A stretch of 64,000 nucleotides of DNA from Saccharothrix ecbatanensis (GCF_014205015.1 NZ_JACHMO010000001.1:2356001-2420000), one strand, 5' to 3'; positions 15,943 to 24,251 are shown, numbered from the stretch's first letter. Program-made: numbers and translations. The notes: generated from the sequence alone by a model not told the origin.

Positions 15943-16998
15943 TCAGATCCGGCCGACGCCGGCGCCTTGCGTGACCAGCGCCTTCACGTTGGCCGGGGAG
16001 TCGAGGGTGTAGGCGTAGTAGGTGCGGGGTTCGACGACGGTCCCGAGGGTCTCCGGCGTGCCCGAGTTGACGTAGATGTTGTTGCGCTCCACCACGCGGC
16101 CCGGTCCGCTCTTGTCGTAACCCGACAGGATCGGGTGCGCGACGTTCTCGAAGTAGTTGCCCTCGACCACGACACCGGCGTCCATTGTGGACGCGACGCC
16201 GTAGAGCGAGGTGCCGGCGTAGTAGTTGTTGTAGATGTGCACCGGCTCGGCGAACCGGATGCGCGGGTGGCGTTGGGCCGTGCCGTCGAAGAAGTTGTGG
16301 TGGTAGGTGACCCGCAGCTTGCCCCGGTCCAGGGTGTAGGTGTCGGAATGGCCGATCAGGGCCGTCTTGCTGTGGTCGTGGAAGTGGTTCCAGGACACCG
16401 TGACGTAGTCGGACTGGCGCTTGATGTCGAGCAGTCCGTCGTAGCCGCGGGACAGATCGCAGTGGTCGATCCACACGTGGTGGGCGGAGTTCGTGACGCT
16501 GATCGAGTCGTCCGAGGCGTTGGTGAACCGCAGGTTGCGGATGATCACGTTGTTGCCGGGGCGGGTGGTGGAGCCGAGTTGCAGGCCGCCGCCGGTGATC
16601 TCGGCGGTGGCGCCGACGCCGATGATGGTCTTGTTCGCGACCACGGTCACCATGCCGCCGAGTTGGATGCGGCCGGACACCGTGATGACGTACGGCTCCT
16701 TGCGGCCCACGTAGTCGGCGAGGGCGGCGGCGGTCGTCACGGTGACGGCCTGGCCGCCCGCGCCGCCGGTGGTGCCGTTCTGGCCCAGGGCGTTGACCCC
16801 GGCGAACCCGTTGGCGACGTTCTGGATGACGATGTCCTGGGCGCCGATGTCCTGCGCACCACTGTCCTGCGCACCACTGTTCTGCGCACCACTGTTCTGG
16901 GGATCGGCCGGTCCGGCCCAGGCGGCGCGCGGGGCGGTGGCGGCGACCACGGCGAGTGCCGTGCCGGTGAGCAGGCGTCGTCGGTTGATGGGGCTCAT
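15943..16998 (-). CDS. Pectate lyase, PL1 (third of three)
   Basis: 351 residues. A twin-arginine signal (NRRRLLTGTALAVVAATAPRAAWAG) suggests Tat export. A linker of four 5-residue repeats (QNSGA, QNSGA, QDSGA, QDIGA) precedes the PL1 beta-helix. Signatures: VWIDHCDLS (vWiDH region), SWNHFHDHSKTALIGHSD for calcium binding, and AQRHPRIRFAEPVHIYNNYY with the catalytic Arg. Beta-elimination of polygalacturonate outside the cell. AGGAGA lies before the ATG. The stop of the upstream paralogue is only 24 bp away, so the three lyases form an operon read leftwards. Confidence 0.93.
   Translation of the reverse strand: MSPINRRRLLTGTALAVVAATAPRAAWAGPADPQNSGAQNSGAQDSGAQDIGAQDIVIQNVANGFAGVNALGQNGTTGGAGGQAVTVTTAAALADYVGRKEPYVITVSGRIQLGGMVTVVANKTIIGVGATAEITGGGLQLGSTTRPGNNVIIRNLRFTNASDDSISVTNSAHHVWIDHCDLSRGYDGLLDIKRQSDYVTVSWNHFHDHSKTALIGHSDTYTLDRGKLRVTYHHNFFDGTAQRHPRIRFAEPVHIYNNYYAGTSLYGVASTMDAGVVVEGNYFENVAHPILSGYDKSGPGRVVERNNIYVNSGTPETLGTVVEPRTYYAYTLDSPANVKALVTQGAGVGRI
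16837..16896. repeat. 15-bp in-frame tandem repeat in pectate lyase
   Basis: Four head-to-tail 15-bp units (consensus CTGCGCACCACTGTT; the outermost is diverged), encoding the pentapeptide linker of the adjacent lyase. Length stays in frame, so copy number can vary without breaking the gene. Confidence 0.85.
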
Positions 16999-17022
16999 GC
17001 GTGTTCTCCTGGCTGTGCGGGC

Positions 17023-18021
17023 TCAGATCCGGCCGACACCGACGCCGCCGGGGACGGTGCTCGGCAGGGTCGAGGGGTTGTCCGGGGTGTACGCGTAGTA
17101 CGTGCGGGGTTCGACGACGGTCCCGAGGGTCTCCGGGGCGCCCGAGTTGACGTAGATGTTGTTGCGCTGCACCACCCGGCCCGGTCCGCTCGCGTCGTAG
17201 CCGGAGTAGATCGGGTGCGGGACGTTCTCGAAGTAGTTCGCCTCGACCAGGACGCCGGCGTTCATCGTGGACGCGACGCCGTACAGCGCGTTGTCGCGGA
17301 AGTAGTTGTTGTAGACGTGGATCGGCTCGCCGAACCGGACCCGCGGGTGTCGTTGGGCGGTGCCGTTGAAGTAGTTGTGGTGGAACGTGACGCGCAGCTT
17401 GCCGGCGTCCTGGCTCGCGTTGGAGTCGGAGTGGCCGAGCAGCGCGGTCTTGCTGTGGTCGTGGAAGTGGTTCCAGGAGACGGTGATGAAGTCCGCGCCC
17501 CGGACGATGTCGATCAGCCCGTCCTGGCCGCCGCTGAAGTCGCAGTGGTCGATCCAGATGTGGTGCGAGGACTGCTGGACGCTGATGGCGTCGTCGTCCG
17601 CGCCGCTGAACTTGAGGTTGCGGATGATGACGTTCTGCCTGCGGTACATGTCGAGGCCGCCGCCGCGGATCTCGGCGCCGGGCAGGCCGATGACGGTCTT
17701 GTTCGAGCGCAGGCCCTGTTTGCTGCTGAACGTCATGATCCCGTCGACCTGGATGACGTAGGGCTCGTTGCGGTCGCAGTAGTCCAGGAAGGTCTCGGTG
17801 TCCCGCACGGTGACCACCGGGCCGCCCACACCACCGGTGGTGCCGTTCTGGCCGAGGGTGTTCGTGCCGGCGAACCCGTCGGCGGTCTGGAACGGCTCGG
17901 CCCACACGGGGTTGGTCCGGGCCGGGCTTGAGTGGGCAGCACGTGCGGTCACGGCGGTGAGCGCGGTGGCGGCGGCGCCCGCGAGGAGGCCGCGCCGGCT
18001 GAGCCTGCTGATGTCGTTCAT
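17023..18021 (-). CDS. Pectate lyase, PL1 (second of three)
   Basis: 332 residues with a Tat-type signal (SRRGLLAGAAATALTAVTARA). The catalytic domain parallels the downstream paralogue: IWIDHCDFSGG, SWNHFHDHSKTALLGHSD, AQRHPRVRFGEPIHVYNNYF, and the shared C-terminus ETLGTVVEPRTYYAYT...GVGRI. Extracellular pectate lyase, probably calcium dependent. GAGGAGAAA precedes the ATG. Being more like lyase 3 of the operon in the active-site strand and in tail, it looks like a product of local gene duplication. Confidence 0.93.
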   Translation of the reverse strand: MNDISRLSRRGLLAGAAATALTAVTARAAHSSPARTNPVWAEPFQTADGFAGTNTLGQNGTTGGVGGPVVTVRDTETFLDYCDRNEPYVIQVDGIMTFSSKQGLRSNKTVIGLPGAEIRGGGLDMYRRQNVIIRNLKFSGADDDAISVQQSSHHIWIDHCDFSGGQDGLIDIVRGADFITVSWNHFHDHSKTALLGHSDSNASQDAGKLRVTFHHNYFNGTAQRHPRVRFGEPIHVYNNYFRDNALYGVASTMNAGVLVEANYFENVPHPIYSGYDASGPGRVVQRNNIYVNSGAPETLGTVVEPRTYYAYTPDNPSTLPSTVPGGVGVGRI

Positions 18022-18046
18022 CGTGGTTTCTCCTCTGGATGCGACC

Positions 18047-18129
18047 GGTCAGATGCGCAGGGCAGGTGCGGCAGGGCAGGTGCGGCAGGTCAGGTGCGGC
18101 AGGTCAGATGCGGCAGGTCAGATGCGGCC
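18047..18129. repeat. 14-bp tandem repeat over the stop of pectate lyase 1
   Basis: Six imperfect units (consensus GGTCAGGTGCGGCA) run from the intergenic region into the last three codons of the lyase gene starting at 19149. Read leftwards each unit contains CGCATCTGA or CGCACCTGA, a copy of its Arg-Ile-stop end. Confidence 0.85.
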
Positions 18130-19149
18130 GGTGCCCGCACCGGCGGGCACGATCGTGGGGACCTCGGCGGCCCGGTTGAGGGAGTACGCGTAGTACGTGC
18201 GGGGCTCGACCACGGATCCGCGCACTTCGACCTGGTGGTTGCACTCCACGAGGATGTTGTCGCGGGAGACCATCCGGCCGAGGTCGCCGCTGAAGTCGAC
18301 GCGGCCGGGGTTGTTCACGCTGAAGAAGTAGTTGCCCTCCAGCACCACGCCCGCGTTCATCGCCGAGGCCACGCCGTAGCTGTTGTCGCGGTAGTAGTTG
18401 TTGTAGACGTGCACCGACTCGCCGAACCGGACCCGCGGGTTGCGCTGGTCGGAGCCGTCGAAGTAGTTGTGGTGGTAGGTCACGCGCAACCGGCCGATGT
18501 CCTGCGCGCCGTTGTCGTCGTCGTGGCCGAGGAGCAGCGTCTTGTCGTGGTCGTGGAACCTGTTCCACGAGACGGTGACGAAATCGCTGCCCCTTTTGAT
18601 GTCGACCGCGCCGTCGTCGCCGTTGGAGAAGTCGTTGTGGTCGATCCAGATGTGGTGGCTGAACATCTGCACGTTGATCAGGTCGTCGGTGGCGCCGGTC
18701 AGCGCGAGGTTCCGGATGATGATGTTGTGCACGGCGTTCGCCGGGGGAGTGGTGACGCGGTCGTCCGCCGGCTGGCCGATGGTGAGGCCGCCGCCGACGA
18801 GTCGGGCGTCGGCGCCGAGGCCGATGATGGTCTTGTCCGACGCGACCTTGTGCATGCCGTCGGTGGTGCCGGTCGGCAGCGTGATCGTGCCCTTGACCTG
18901 CACGACCAGCGGTTCCGGGCGGGCGATGTAGTCCAGGAACTGGGCGGTGTTAGTGGCGGTGACGACCGCGCCGCCCGCGCCGCCGGTGGTGCCTTGTTGA
19001 CCGAGTGCGGTGACCGAGGCGAACCCGTCCGCTGTGGTCGCGGCCAGCGCCGGCGTGGCGCCGGGGAGGACGACCAGGGTCGTGGCGAGCATGACGGCGG
19101 CGGTGACGACCTTCGGCAGGGCGCGCGTGTTCCCGACAAGTGTGCGCAT
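18118..19149 (-). CDS. Pectate lyase, PL1 (first of three)
   Basis: 343 residues. A Sec signal (ALPKVVTAAVMLATTLVVLPGATPALA) replaces the Tat signals of the two paralogues downstream. PL1 motifs: IWIDHNDFSNGDDGAVDIKRGSD-type region, SWNRFHDHDKTLLLGHDD, QRNPRVRFGESVHVYNNYY with catalytic Arg. It is the promoter-proximal gene of the three-lyase operon; AGAGGAAA precedes ATG 19149. A promoter (TTGACA, 16 bp, TACGGT) and a LacI-type palindrome lie upstream, so the whole set is probably induced by pectin fragments. Confidence 0.93.
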   Translation of the reverse strand: MRTLVGNTRALPKVVTAAVMLATTLVVLPGATPALAATTADGFASVTALGQQGTTGGAGGAVVTATNTAQFLDYIARPEPLVVQVKGTITLPTGTTDGMHKVASDKTIIGLGADARLVGGGLTIGQPADDRVTTPPANAVHNIIIRNLALTGATDDLINVQMFSHHIWIDHNDFSNGDDGAVDIKRGSDFVTVSWNRFHDHDKTLLLGHDDDNGAQDIGRLRVTYHHNYFDGSDQRNPRVRFGESVHVYNNYYRDNSYGVASAMNAGVVLEGNYFFSVNNPGRVDFSGDLGRMVSRDNILVECNHQVEVRGSVVEPRTYYAYSLNRAAEVPTIVPAGAGTGRI

Positions 19150-19192
19150 GGGAATTTCCTCTCCCGTATGAGGGTGAGTGCAGGGTTTTATC

Positions 19193-19208
19193 GGGAAAGC
19201 GCCTTCCC
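19193..19208. promoter_or_regulatory. LacI-type operator before pectate lyase operon
   Basis: GGGAAAGCGCCTTCCC, a near-perfect palindrome around the GCGC centre typical of LacI-family operators, placed between the -10 box and the start codon of the first lyase. Confidence 0.5.
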
Positions 19209-19214
19209 TTTCGC

Positions 19215-19242
19215 ACCGTAGCGCAAGTTTCGGGCGTGTCAA
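19215..19242 (-). promoter_or_regulatory. Promoter of pectate lyase operon
   Basis: On the minus strand TTGACA (19242-19237), 16 bp, TACGGT (19220-19215), about 65 bp before the start codon. Confidence 0.5.
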
Positions 19243-19265
19243 CGGCCGATGGCAGGCTGGGTCCG

Positions 19266-19448
19266 ATGTTCACATATGTGGCCGGACTATTCGACGGAGA
19301 GGTTCACATATGTGTCGGGGAAGGCCGGTTGAACACCCATTCCGGGTGGCCTGGAATTCGCCGGACGGCATTCTCGACGGTGTGGAGACCCACCCGGGAG
19401 TCGAACCCGGAATCGACGGCTTTGCAGGCCGCCTCACGACCGTCGTGA
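19266..19448 (+). pseudogene. LAGLIDADG endonuclease-like N-terminal fragment
   Basis: ATG 19266 opens MFTYVAGLFDGEVHICVGEG, whose YVAGLFDGE matches the first LAGLIDADG helix of homing endonucleases (typically YLAGLFDGEGxI). After about 20 residues similarity is lost and the frame runs into the tRNA-Cys region, so only a relic remains. The stretch is less GC-rich than its surroundings and carries two copies of TTCACATATGTG (19269-19280 and 19303-19314). Confidence 0.4.
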
Positions 19449-19456
19449 CGTGGGTC
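19383..19456 (-). tRNA. tRNA-Cys (GCA) with compact D-arm
   Basis: Perfect 7-bp acceptor GACCCAC/GTGGGTC, U73 and an encoded CCA (19386-19383). Anticodon arm GCGGC-CTGCAAA-GCCGT gives GCA; T-arm CCGGG-TTCGACT-CCCGG is perfect. U73 and GCA fit tRNA-Cys. Oddities: G instead of U at position 8, and only 17 nt between acceptor and anticodon stems (D-stem CACG/CGTG with a 5-nt loop ACGGT), so it may be non-canonical or a pseudo-tRNA. Confidence 0.7.
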
Positions 19457-19549
19457 GGGCGCCCCCTCCGGGGCGTTGCTGGTCTGGAACCACCGACCGC
19501 CGCCCTCCGGGTCGTTCCCGGTGAGTCGCGGTGGCGCGGGTTCCAGCGG
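19457..19549 (-). other. tRNA-like spacer between the two tRNA genes
   Basis: On the minus strand this holds CCGG-GAACGAC-CCGG, a 4-bp stem with a 7-nt loop and ACG in anticodon position, followed by TGGT-TCCAG-ACCA resembling a T-arm. U33 is missing and stems are short, so at best a degenerate tRNA copy. Nothing else is seen here. Confidence 0.25.
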
Positions 19550-19623
19550 CGCCCCCACCAGGAGTCGAACCTGGGACCTCGCCGTTCGTAGCGGCGCGCT
19601 CTGTCCTGCTGAGCTATGAGGGC
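19550..19623 (-). tRNA. tRNA-Arg (ACG)
   Basis: Cloverleaf complete: acceptor GCCCTCA/TGGGGGC, T8-A9, D-arm GCTC-AGCAGGACA-GAGC, anticodon arm CGCCG-CTACGAA-CGGCG (anticodon ACG), T-arm CCAGG-TTCGACT-CCTGG, discriminator G. No CCA encoded. 74 nt. Confidence 0.9.
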
Positions 19624-19723
19624 ATGGTCGTGCGGACAATTCTTGAGGGCTGCCGATAATGGACGTCCGAGAATCGGCGGCCGCAGTATTCGAATCGCTT
19701 TTCGGGGTGCGCGAAAAGAGAAA

Positions 19724-19754
19724 GCCGCCCTGGTCGGTTTCCCCGACGGGCGGC
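19724..19754 (-). terminator. Minus-strand intrinsic terminator
   Basis: Read leftwards: GCCGCCC and GGGCGGC stem with inner CCGAC/GTCGG pairing, followed by TTTCTCTTTT. It would end a leftward transcript starting near 19880, where no conventional gene is present; the 19755-19950 interval has only small open frames (for example METHNEPGRGHDEHSS..., 29 codons). Confidence 0.6.
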
Positions 19755-19952
19755 TCCCTTGACCGGACCTTTCAACAGGTCACGGCGGGGAGCCCGGACT
19801 GCCCGGACAGCGTCGACGAGTGTTCGTCATGTCCCCTCCCGGGCTCGTTGTGTGTTTCCATGATGCACACCGGCCCGCACCGCGGTCAAACCATTTAGGA
19901 CATCTTTTCGAATCCGGTGGCGGCTGTCCCGCGGGTTGGACAGAATCCCGGG

Positions 19953-22900
19953 GTGACCACCGCACGACGCCTGCTGAAGGCCATCGACCGACTCCCGTAC
20001 GGCGCGCGTCAGCGCCTCCTCGCCCGCACGGCGCGCGAGCTGGCCGCCACCGGGGAGCTGGACGCCCTGCTGTGCGACCTTGACGGTCGAGGCGAGTTCG
20101 AACGGCGCGTGGCGTTGCACCTTGCCTACGTGGCGCGCGATGGCGCGTACGTAGAGCAGTGCCTGTCCGCCGGGCAGACCTCCGTGGTCCGCCAGGCGAT
20201 CGGCGCGGCGATCCGATTGGACCTGCCCGCCGAAGTGTTCCTCGCCCGGCTGCCGCACCTGCCGACCGCGCTGCGCCAGACCTTCTACAGCGCCATTCGC
20301 CGTCATGGTCGCGGGGCGTTGGCGGAGCGACTGTTGCCGGTGGTGCGCGAGACGTTCGGTGATCATGAGGCCGCCGGTCTGCTGCCGGTGTGCTCATCGG
20401 CGGTGGTGATCGAGGCGCTGCCGGACCTGGAGCACGCGATCGCCAACTGGGGCGCGTTGGGTCGCAGCCACCCGACGGTCCTGCTGGACTTCGTGACCGC
20501 CGAGCTGTCCGCCGTCACGCCGGTGTGGTGGCCGGACGTGTGGCGGCGCTTCGGCGACGCCGCGGCCGGTGCCGCGGTCGCCGAGCCGGACCGGGTGCTG
20601 GACCTGCTCGAACGCCTCCTGCCGCACGCGCCGCTGCCGTGGCAGATCGACCGGGTCATCGGCGGTTTGGCCCGGCACGCGCCCGAGCGGGTCGCGCGGA
20701 TGCTGGTCGACCCGCGCCGCACCGGGCACCTGCCCCAACGTCAGTCCCTGTGGCGGGCGCTCGCCGTGATCGGTGACGACGAGCTGATCGCCGTCGCCCG
20801 TTTGCTCGACGGGTCTCGCCTGGCCCGGTTCCTGCACGCGATCGCGCCGTCACGGCGGGCGGCGGTGTTCACCGGCGCGCTCGACGACCGCCCGGACGCG
20901 CCGCTCGACGCCGTGGACGAACTGCCGTCCGCCGCACGGCCCGCCGTCGCCCGCCGGCTGCTGGCCCTGCGCCAGGTCGCGGACGACCCGGCCCGCCGAC
21001 TGGCCGTCACCGCCCGGCTGGCGTGGGCGGACGCCCGTGACACCCTGCTCGCCGCGACCCGCCGTGCGACCGCCGACGAACGCGCCGAGGCGTACCCGCT
21101 GTACCTGGCCGCTGCCGCCGCCACCCGAGACCCGGAGGTCGTCGGCGGTGTGATCACGGGCCTGACCAGGCTCGCCAACGAGCAGGACCCGGTCCGGTCC
21201 GTCGCGATCGCCGCGCTCGCCGCGATCCCGGGGTGGCTGTTCCGCCCGGACGAGGCCGACGCGCTGGTCAAGTTGATGGTCGACGCGACCGAGGCCCGCG
21301 ACTGCTCGTGGCAGACCCAGCAGGCCGTGCGCGCGCTGGCCGACACGGTGATCCGCGAGGGCGCGATGTCCCTCCGTCCTCAGCTGGTCGAGGCCGGGCT
21401 GACCGGGTTGGCGCACATGAGCCGGAACGCGCCGTGGATCAGCCTGAACGGGTTGGACCGGCTGCCACGCGGCGCCGAGCACCAGGTTTTCGAGGCGCTG
21501 CGACCGCGGATCACGGCCGACGCCCGGCTCGGCCGGTTCGAGGTGCTGCTGGCCGTGGCCGCCGGTCTCCGCCGACGCGCGTGGGACATGGGTCCGTTGC
21601 AGGAGCTGCTGGACGAGGCGCGGTCGGCCAAGGACGACGGTGTCGTGCGGCGCGCGGTGGAGCTGTGGCTGGCGCCGTCGGCACAGCGGGACGAACGGGT
21701 GGAGCGCGTGTTCGCCGACGACCCGTCCACCATCACGTTGCACCCGGTGCGGCAGGCGATCGCGTTGCGGCGCACGGATTTGCTGGACCGGGTGATCGGC
21801 CGGTCGCCGCACGGCCGGTTCCTCAAGCGCGGTGTGCGGTACGTGCCGCCGTTCGAGGGCTGCTTCGACCGGTGGCTGCCGCGTCAGGTCACCGCGTTCG
21901 CCGCCGAGCTGACGGACGTCGCCACGTCTCCCCGTGCCAGCGCGTTCGAACGCAGGGCCGCCGTCAGTTCGTTGGGACGGGTGCCGGGCTCGGTGAACCT
22001 GGTGCGCGGGTTCGTCGCCGACCGCGAGACGATCGTGGCGGAGGCGGCGCTGGCCGCGTTGGCGTGGACCGACGAACCCGGCGACGTGCTGCCGGACCTG
22101 CTCGCCCACGTCGGGACCGACCGTGCGCGGGTCGCCGTGTACGCGTTGGGCCGGTGCGCCCGGTTCACCATGCCCGAACGGCTCGGCGCGCTGCTCGCGC
22201 CCGTGCTGGAAGGGCAGAAGGTGACCGCGCGCAAGGAGGCCGTGCGGCTCATCGCGAAGCACCGCACGCCGGGCGCGGTCGTGGCGTTGACGGGGGCGTG
22301 GGAGAACGGCCACCGGGACGTGCGGCGCGCGCTGGTGTCCGCGACCCGCTGGTTCCTGGACGACGAGGCCGCGTGGGACCTGCTGGGCCGTGCCGTCGCG
22401 GACGAGCACGCGGTGGCGGGTGCGGTGCTCGACCTGGGCCCGGACGTGGTGGCGCGCCGGCACCGGGCCCGGTACGCGGAGCTGGTGGGGGCGATCGCGG
22501 GCTCGGCCGACCCGGACACGGCAAGGCTGGGCCTGGCCGCGTCGCCGTCGTGGATCCGCTGGTCGGACAGTGGCGCGGAGCCGCTGGTCGACCGCGTGAC
22601 CGATCTCGCCGACACGGCCACGTGGCGCTATGCGCTGTCGGCGTTGGTGCGGCTGTCCGCCACGACGGCCGACGTGACGCCGCTGCGTGCCGTGGTCACC
22701 GCGCTGCTCGCCGCGGACGGTGAGTTCGACGCGGTCGAGGATCGGGATCTGCCCGCGCGGCAACGGATCGCCGCGCTCGTCGGGGAGTTGTCGGGCACGC
22801 GGAACTCGGAGCACTCGCGTGCGGCGGCACGGACGCTGATCCCGAGCCTCGCCGCGGCCGGATACGGGTCGTGGGCGGTGAACCTCGCGGTGGTCGCCGT

Positions 22901-23228
22901 CGCGTGGGAGGAGGAAGGCGCGGACCTCGACGGGTTGCGCGAGGTGGCCCGCCTGGCGGTGCGGCCGACGCTGGCGCGGCAGGCCGCGGGCGAGCTGACG
23001 GCCGTGCTTCCGGACGTCATGCGGCGGTCGTCCCCGGCACGGCTGCTCGACGTGGCGAACGCGCTGGCCGGCTCGGGTGCGGCGGCGCTGGCACTGGGGA
23101 TCGCGATCCCGGCCGGTCGTGACGCCGGGTGGCCCGAGGGGTGGCGTGAACTGCTGCGCGGCCTTCGTCGGCACGACGACCCGGACGTGCGCGAGGCCGC
23201 GTCCGCCGTGTTCACCAGTCAGGAGTGA
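19953..23228 (+). CDS. Large HEAT-repeat protein
   Basis: 1091 residues made of tandem helix pairs with the Arg/Ala/Leu/Asp pattern of HEAT-like repeats (for example FERRAAVSSLGRVPGSVNLV, ETIVAEAALAALAWTD, ARVAVYALGRCARFTMPERL, KEAVRLIAKHRTPGAVVAL). No enzymatic motif, signal or membrane segment, so a cytosolic scaffold or binding protein. The GTG at 19953 is chosen because VTTARRLLKAIDRLPYG starts a clean helix; no Shine-Dalgarno is evident and the transcript may be leaderless. Similar large alpha-solenoid proteins are common in actinomycetes without known role. The lipoprotein gene converges on it with 24 bp between stops. Confidence 0.75.
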   Translation: MTTARRLLKAIDRLPYGARQRLLARTARELAATGELDALLCDLDGRGEFERRVALHLAYVARDGAYVEQCLSAGQTSVVRQAIGAAIRLDLPAEVFLARLPHLPTALRQTFYSAIRRHGRGALAERLLPVVRETFGDHEAAGLLPVCSSAVVIEALPDLEHAIANWGALGRSHPTVLLDFVTAELSAVTPVWWPDVWRRFGDAAAGAAVAEPDRVLDLLERLLPHAPLPWQIDRVIGGLARHAPERVARMLVDPRRTGHLPQRQSLWRALAVIGDDELIAVARLLDGSRLARFLHAIAPSRRAAVFTGALDDRPDAPLDAVDELPSAARPAVARRLLALRQVADDPARRLAVTARLAWADARDTLLAATRRATADERAEAYPLYLAAAAATRDPEVVGGVITGLTRLANEQDPVRSVAIAALAAIPGWLFRPDEADALVKLMVDATEARDCSWQTQQAVRALADTVIREGAMSLRPQLVEAGLTGLAHMSRNAPWISLNGLDRLPRGAEHQVFEALRPRITADARLGRFEVLLAVAAGLRRRAWDMGPLQELLDEARSAKDDGVVRRAVELWLAPSAQRDERVERVFADDPSTITLHPVRQAIALRRTDLLDRVIGRSPHGRFLKRGVRYVPPFEGCFDRWLPRQVTAFAAELTDVATSPRASAFERRAAVSSLGRVPGSVNLVRGFVADRETIVAEAALAALAWTDEPGDVLPDLLAHVGTDRARVAVYALGRCARFTMPERLGALLAPVLEGQKVTARKEAVRLIAKHRTPGAVVALTGAWENGHRDVRRALVSATRWFLDDEAAWDLLGRAVADEHAVAGAVLDLGPDVVARRHRARYAELVGAIAGSADPDTARLGLAASPSWIRWSDSGAEPLVDRVTDLADTATWRYALSALVRLSATTADVTPLRAVVTALLAADGEFDAVEDRDLPARQRIAALVGELSGTRNSEHSRAAARTLIPSLAAAGYGSWAVNLAVVAVAWEEEGADLDGLREVARLAVRPTLARQAAGELTAVLPDVMRRSSPARLLDVANALAGSGAAALALGIAIPAGRDAGWPEGWRELLRGLRRHDDPDVREAASAVFTSQE

Positions 23229-23252
23229 ACACGGCTACGCCTCCGTGCCGCG

Positions 23253-24251
23253 TCAGGACACCACCAGCGAGCGCGCCATCTCCCGGAACGCCGGCAGCTG
23301 ATCCGGGTGGGTGGCGGGGTCGAAGTCGCCGGCGATGACGATGTAGCCGTCGTCGGTGAACACGATGGCGGCGTACACGGTCTCGCCACCGCGGCTGCCG
23401 GCGCCGGTCAGCTCGAAGCCGGGCAGGCCGGCGATCTCCACCTCGGCGGTCGAATCCGCGGACGGCTTGGCCGGCAGACCCTTGAACCGCGTGACGGCGA
23501 ACGAACGGCGCTCGCCCTCGGCGACCAGGGCCTGTCCCAGGGACGGCGCGGCGAGCAACTTGGGCGCGTCCGCGCCGGACTCGCCGCCGAGGGTGAACAG
23601 GACCGCCCCGCCCACGGCGTCCTTGCGTTCGTACCCGGCGGCCGGGGCGAGGTCGAAGCCGAGATCGCCCGCGGCCGTCTCCGCGCTCCACCGTGCGCTG
23701 GTCAGCACCGCCAGCAGGTCGTCCGCGGTGAGCGACCCGTCCTCCTCCGCGGTGCCGCTGATCAACACGACGGTGTCGTCCGCGGCCAGCACGGCGATCG
23801 CCTTGGCGTAGGTCTGGCCGGACTGGCGCTGGACGCCGGACGCCACGATGGCCGGGCGGCCGGCGATCGTCAGCCGCCGCACCTCGCCCATCTCCAGCCC
23901 CTGCTTGGCGGCCTTGGCCCCGGTGAAGCCGGTGGCCATCTCGTTCATCACCTCCTGCGGCGTCTGGTCGTTCACGGGCATGGTCGTCACCACGATCGAG
24001 TTCCGGGTTCCCGGCTCGCCCAAGCCGGACAGCCTCTCGTCGACCGTCATGCCGTCCGGCACACGCAGGAGGATGTTGGTGCGGGGGATGGCGGCGAAGT
24101 CGCCGAGCGCCACCGGGTCCGCCGAGATCGTGGTGGCGGACGTGGACTGCGACGTGGACGACCCGGCGGTCGGCGTCAACTGCCCGGCACAACCGCCCAG
24201 CAGCACGACGCCGCACAGCGCGACGACGGGCAGCATTGTTCTCGACGACAT
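23253..24251 (-). CDS. Lipoprotein of unknown function
   Basis: 332 residues. Signal peptide MSSRTMLPVVALCGVVLLGGC with lipobox LGGC, then a Ser/Thr-rich spacer (TAGSSTSQSTSATT) and a mixed alpha/beta extracellular domain (TNILLRVPDGMTVDERLSGL, VLTSARWSAET, YAAIVFTDDGYIVIAGDFDP). The pattern recalls actinobacterial surface lipoproteins that monitor or protect the envelope, but no family is certain. The ATG at 24251 has GGGGG 8 nt upstream; a GTG 15 nt earlier is an alternative. Confidence 0.75.
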   Translation of the reverse strand: MSSRTMLPVVALCGVVLLGGCAGQLTPTAGSSTSQSTSATTISADPVALGDFAAIPRTNILLRVPDGMTVDERLSGLGEPGTRNSIVVTTMPVNDQTPQEVMNEMATGFTGAKAAKQGLEMGEVRRLTIAGRPAIVASGVQRQSGQTYAKAIAVLAADDTVVLISGTAEEDGSLTADDLLAVLTSARWSAETAAGDLGFDLAPAAGYERKDAVGGAVLFTLGGESGADAPKLLAAPSLGQALVAEGERRSFAVTRFKGLPAKPSADSTAEVEIAGLPGFELTGAGSRGGETVYAAIVFTDDGYIVIAGDFDPATHPDQLPAFREMARSLVVS

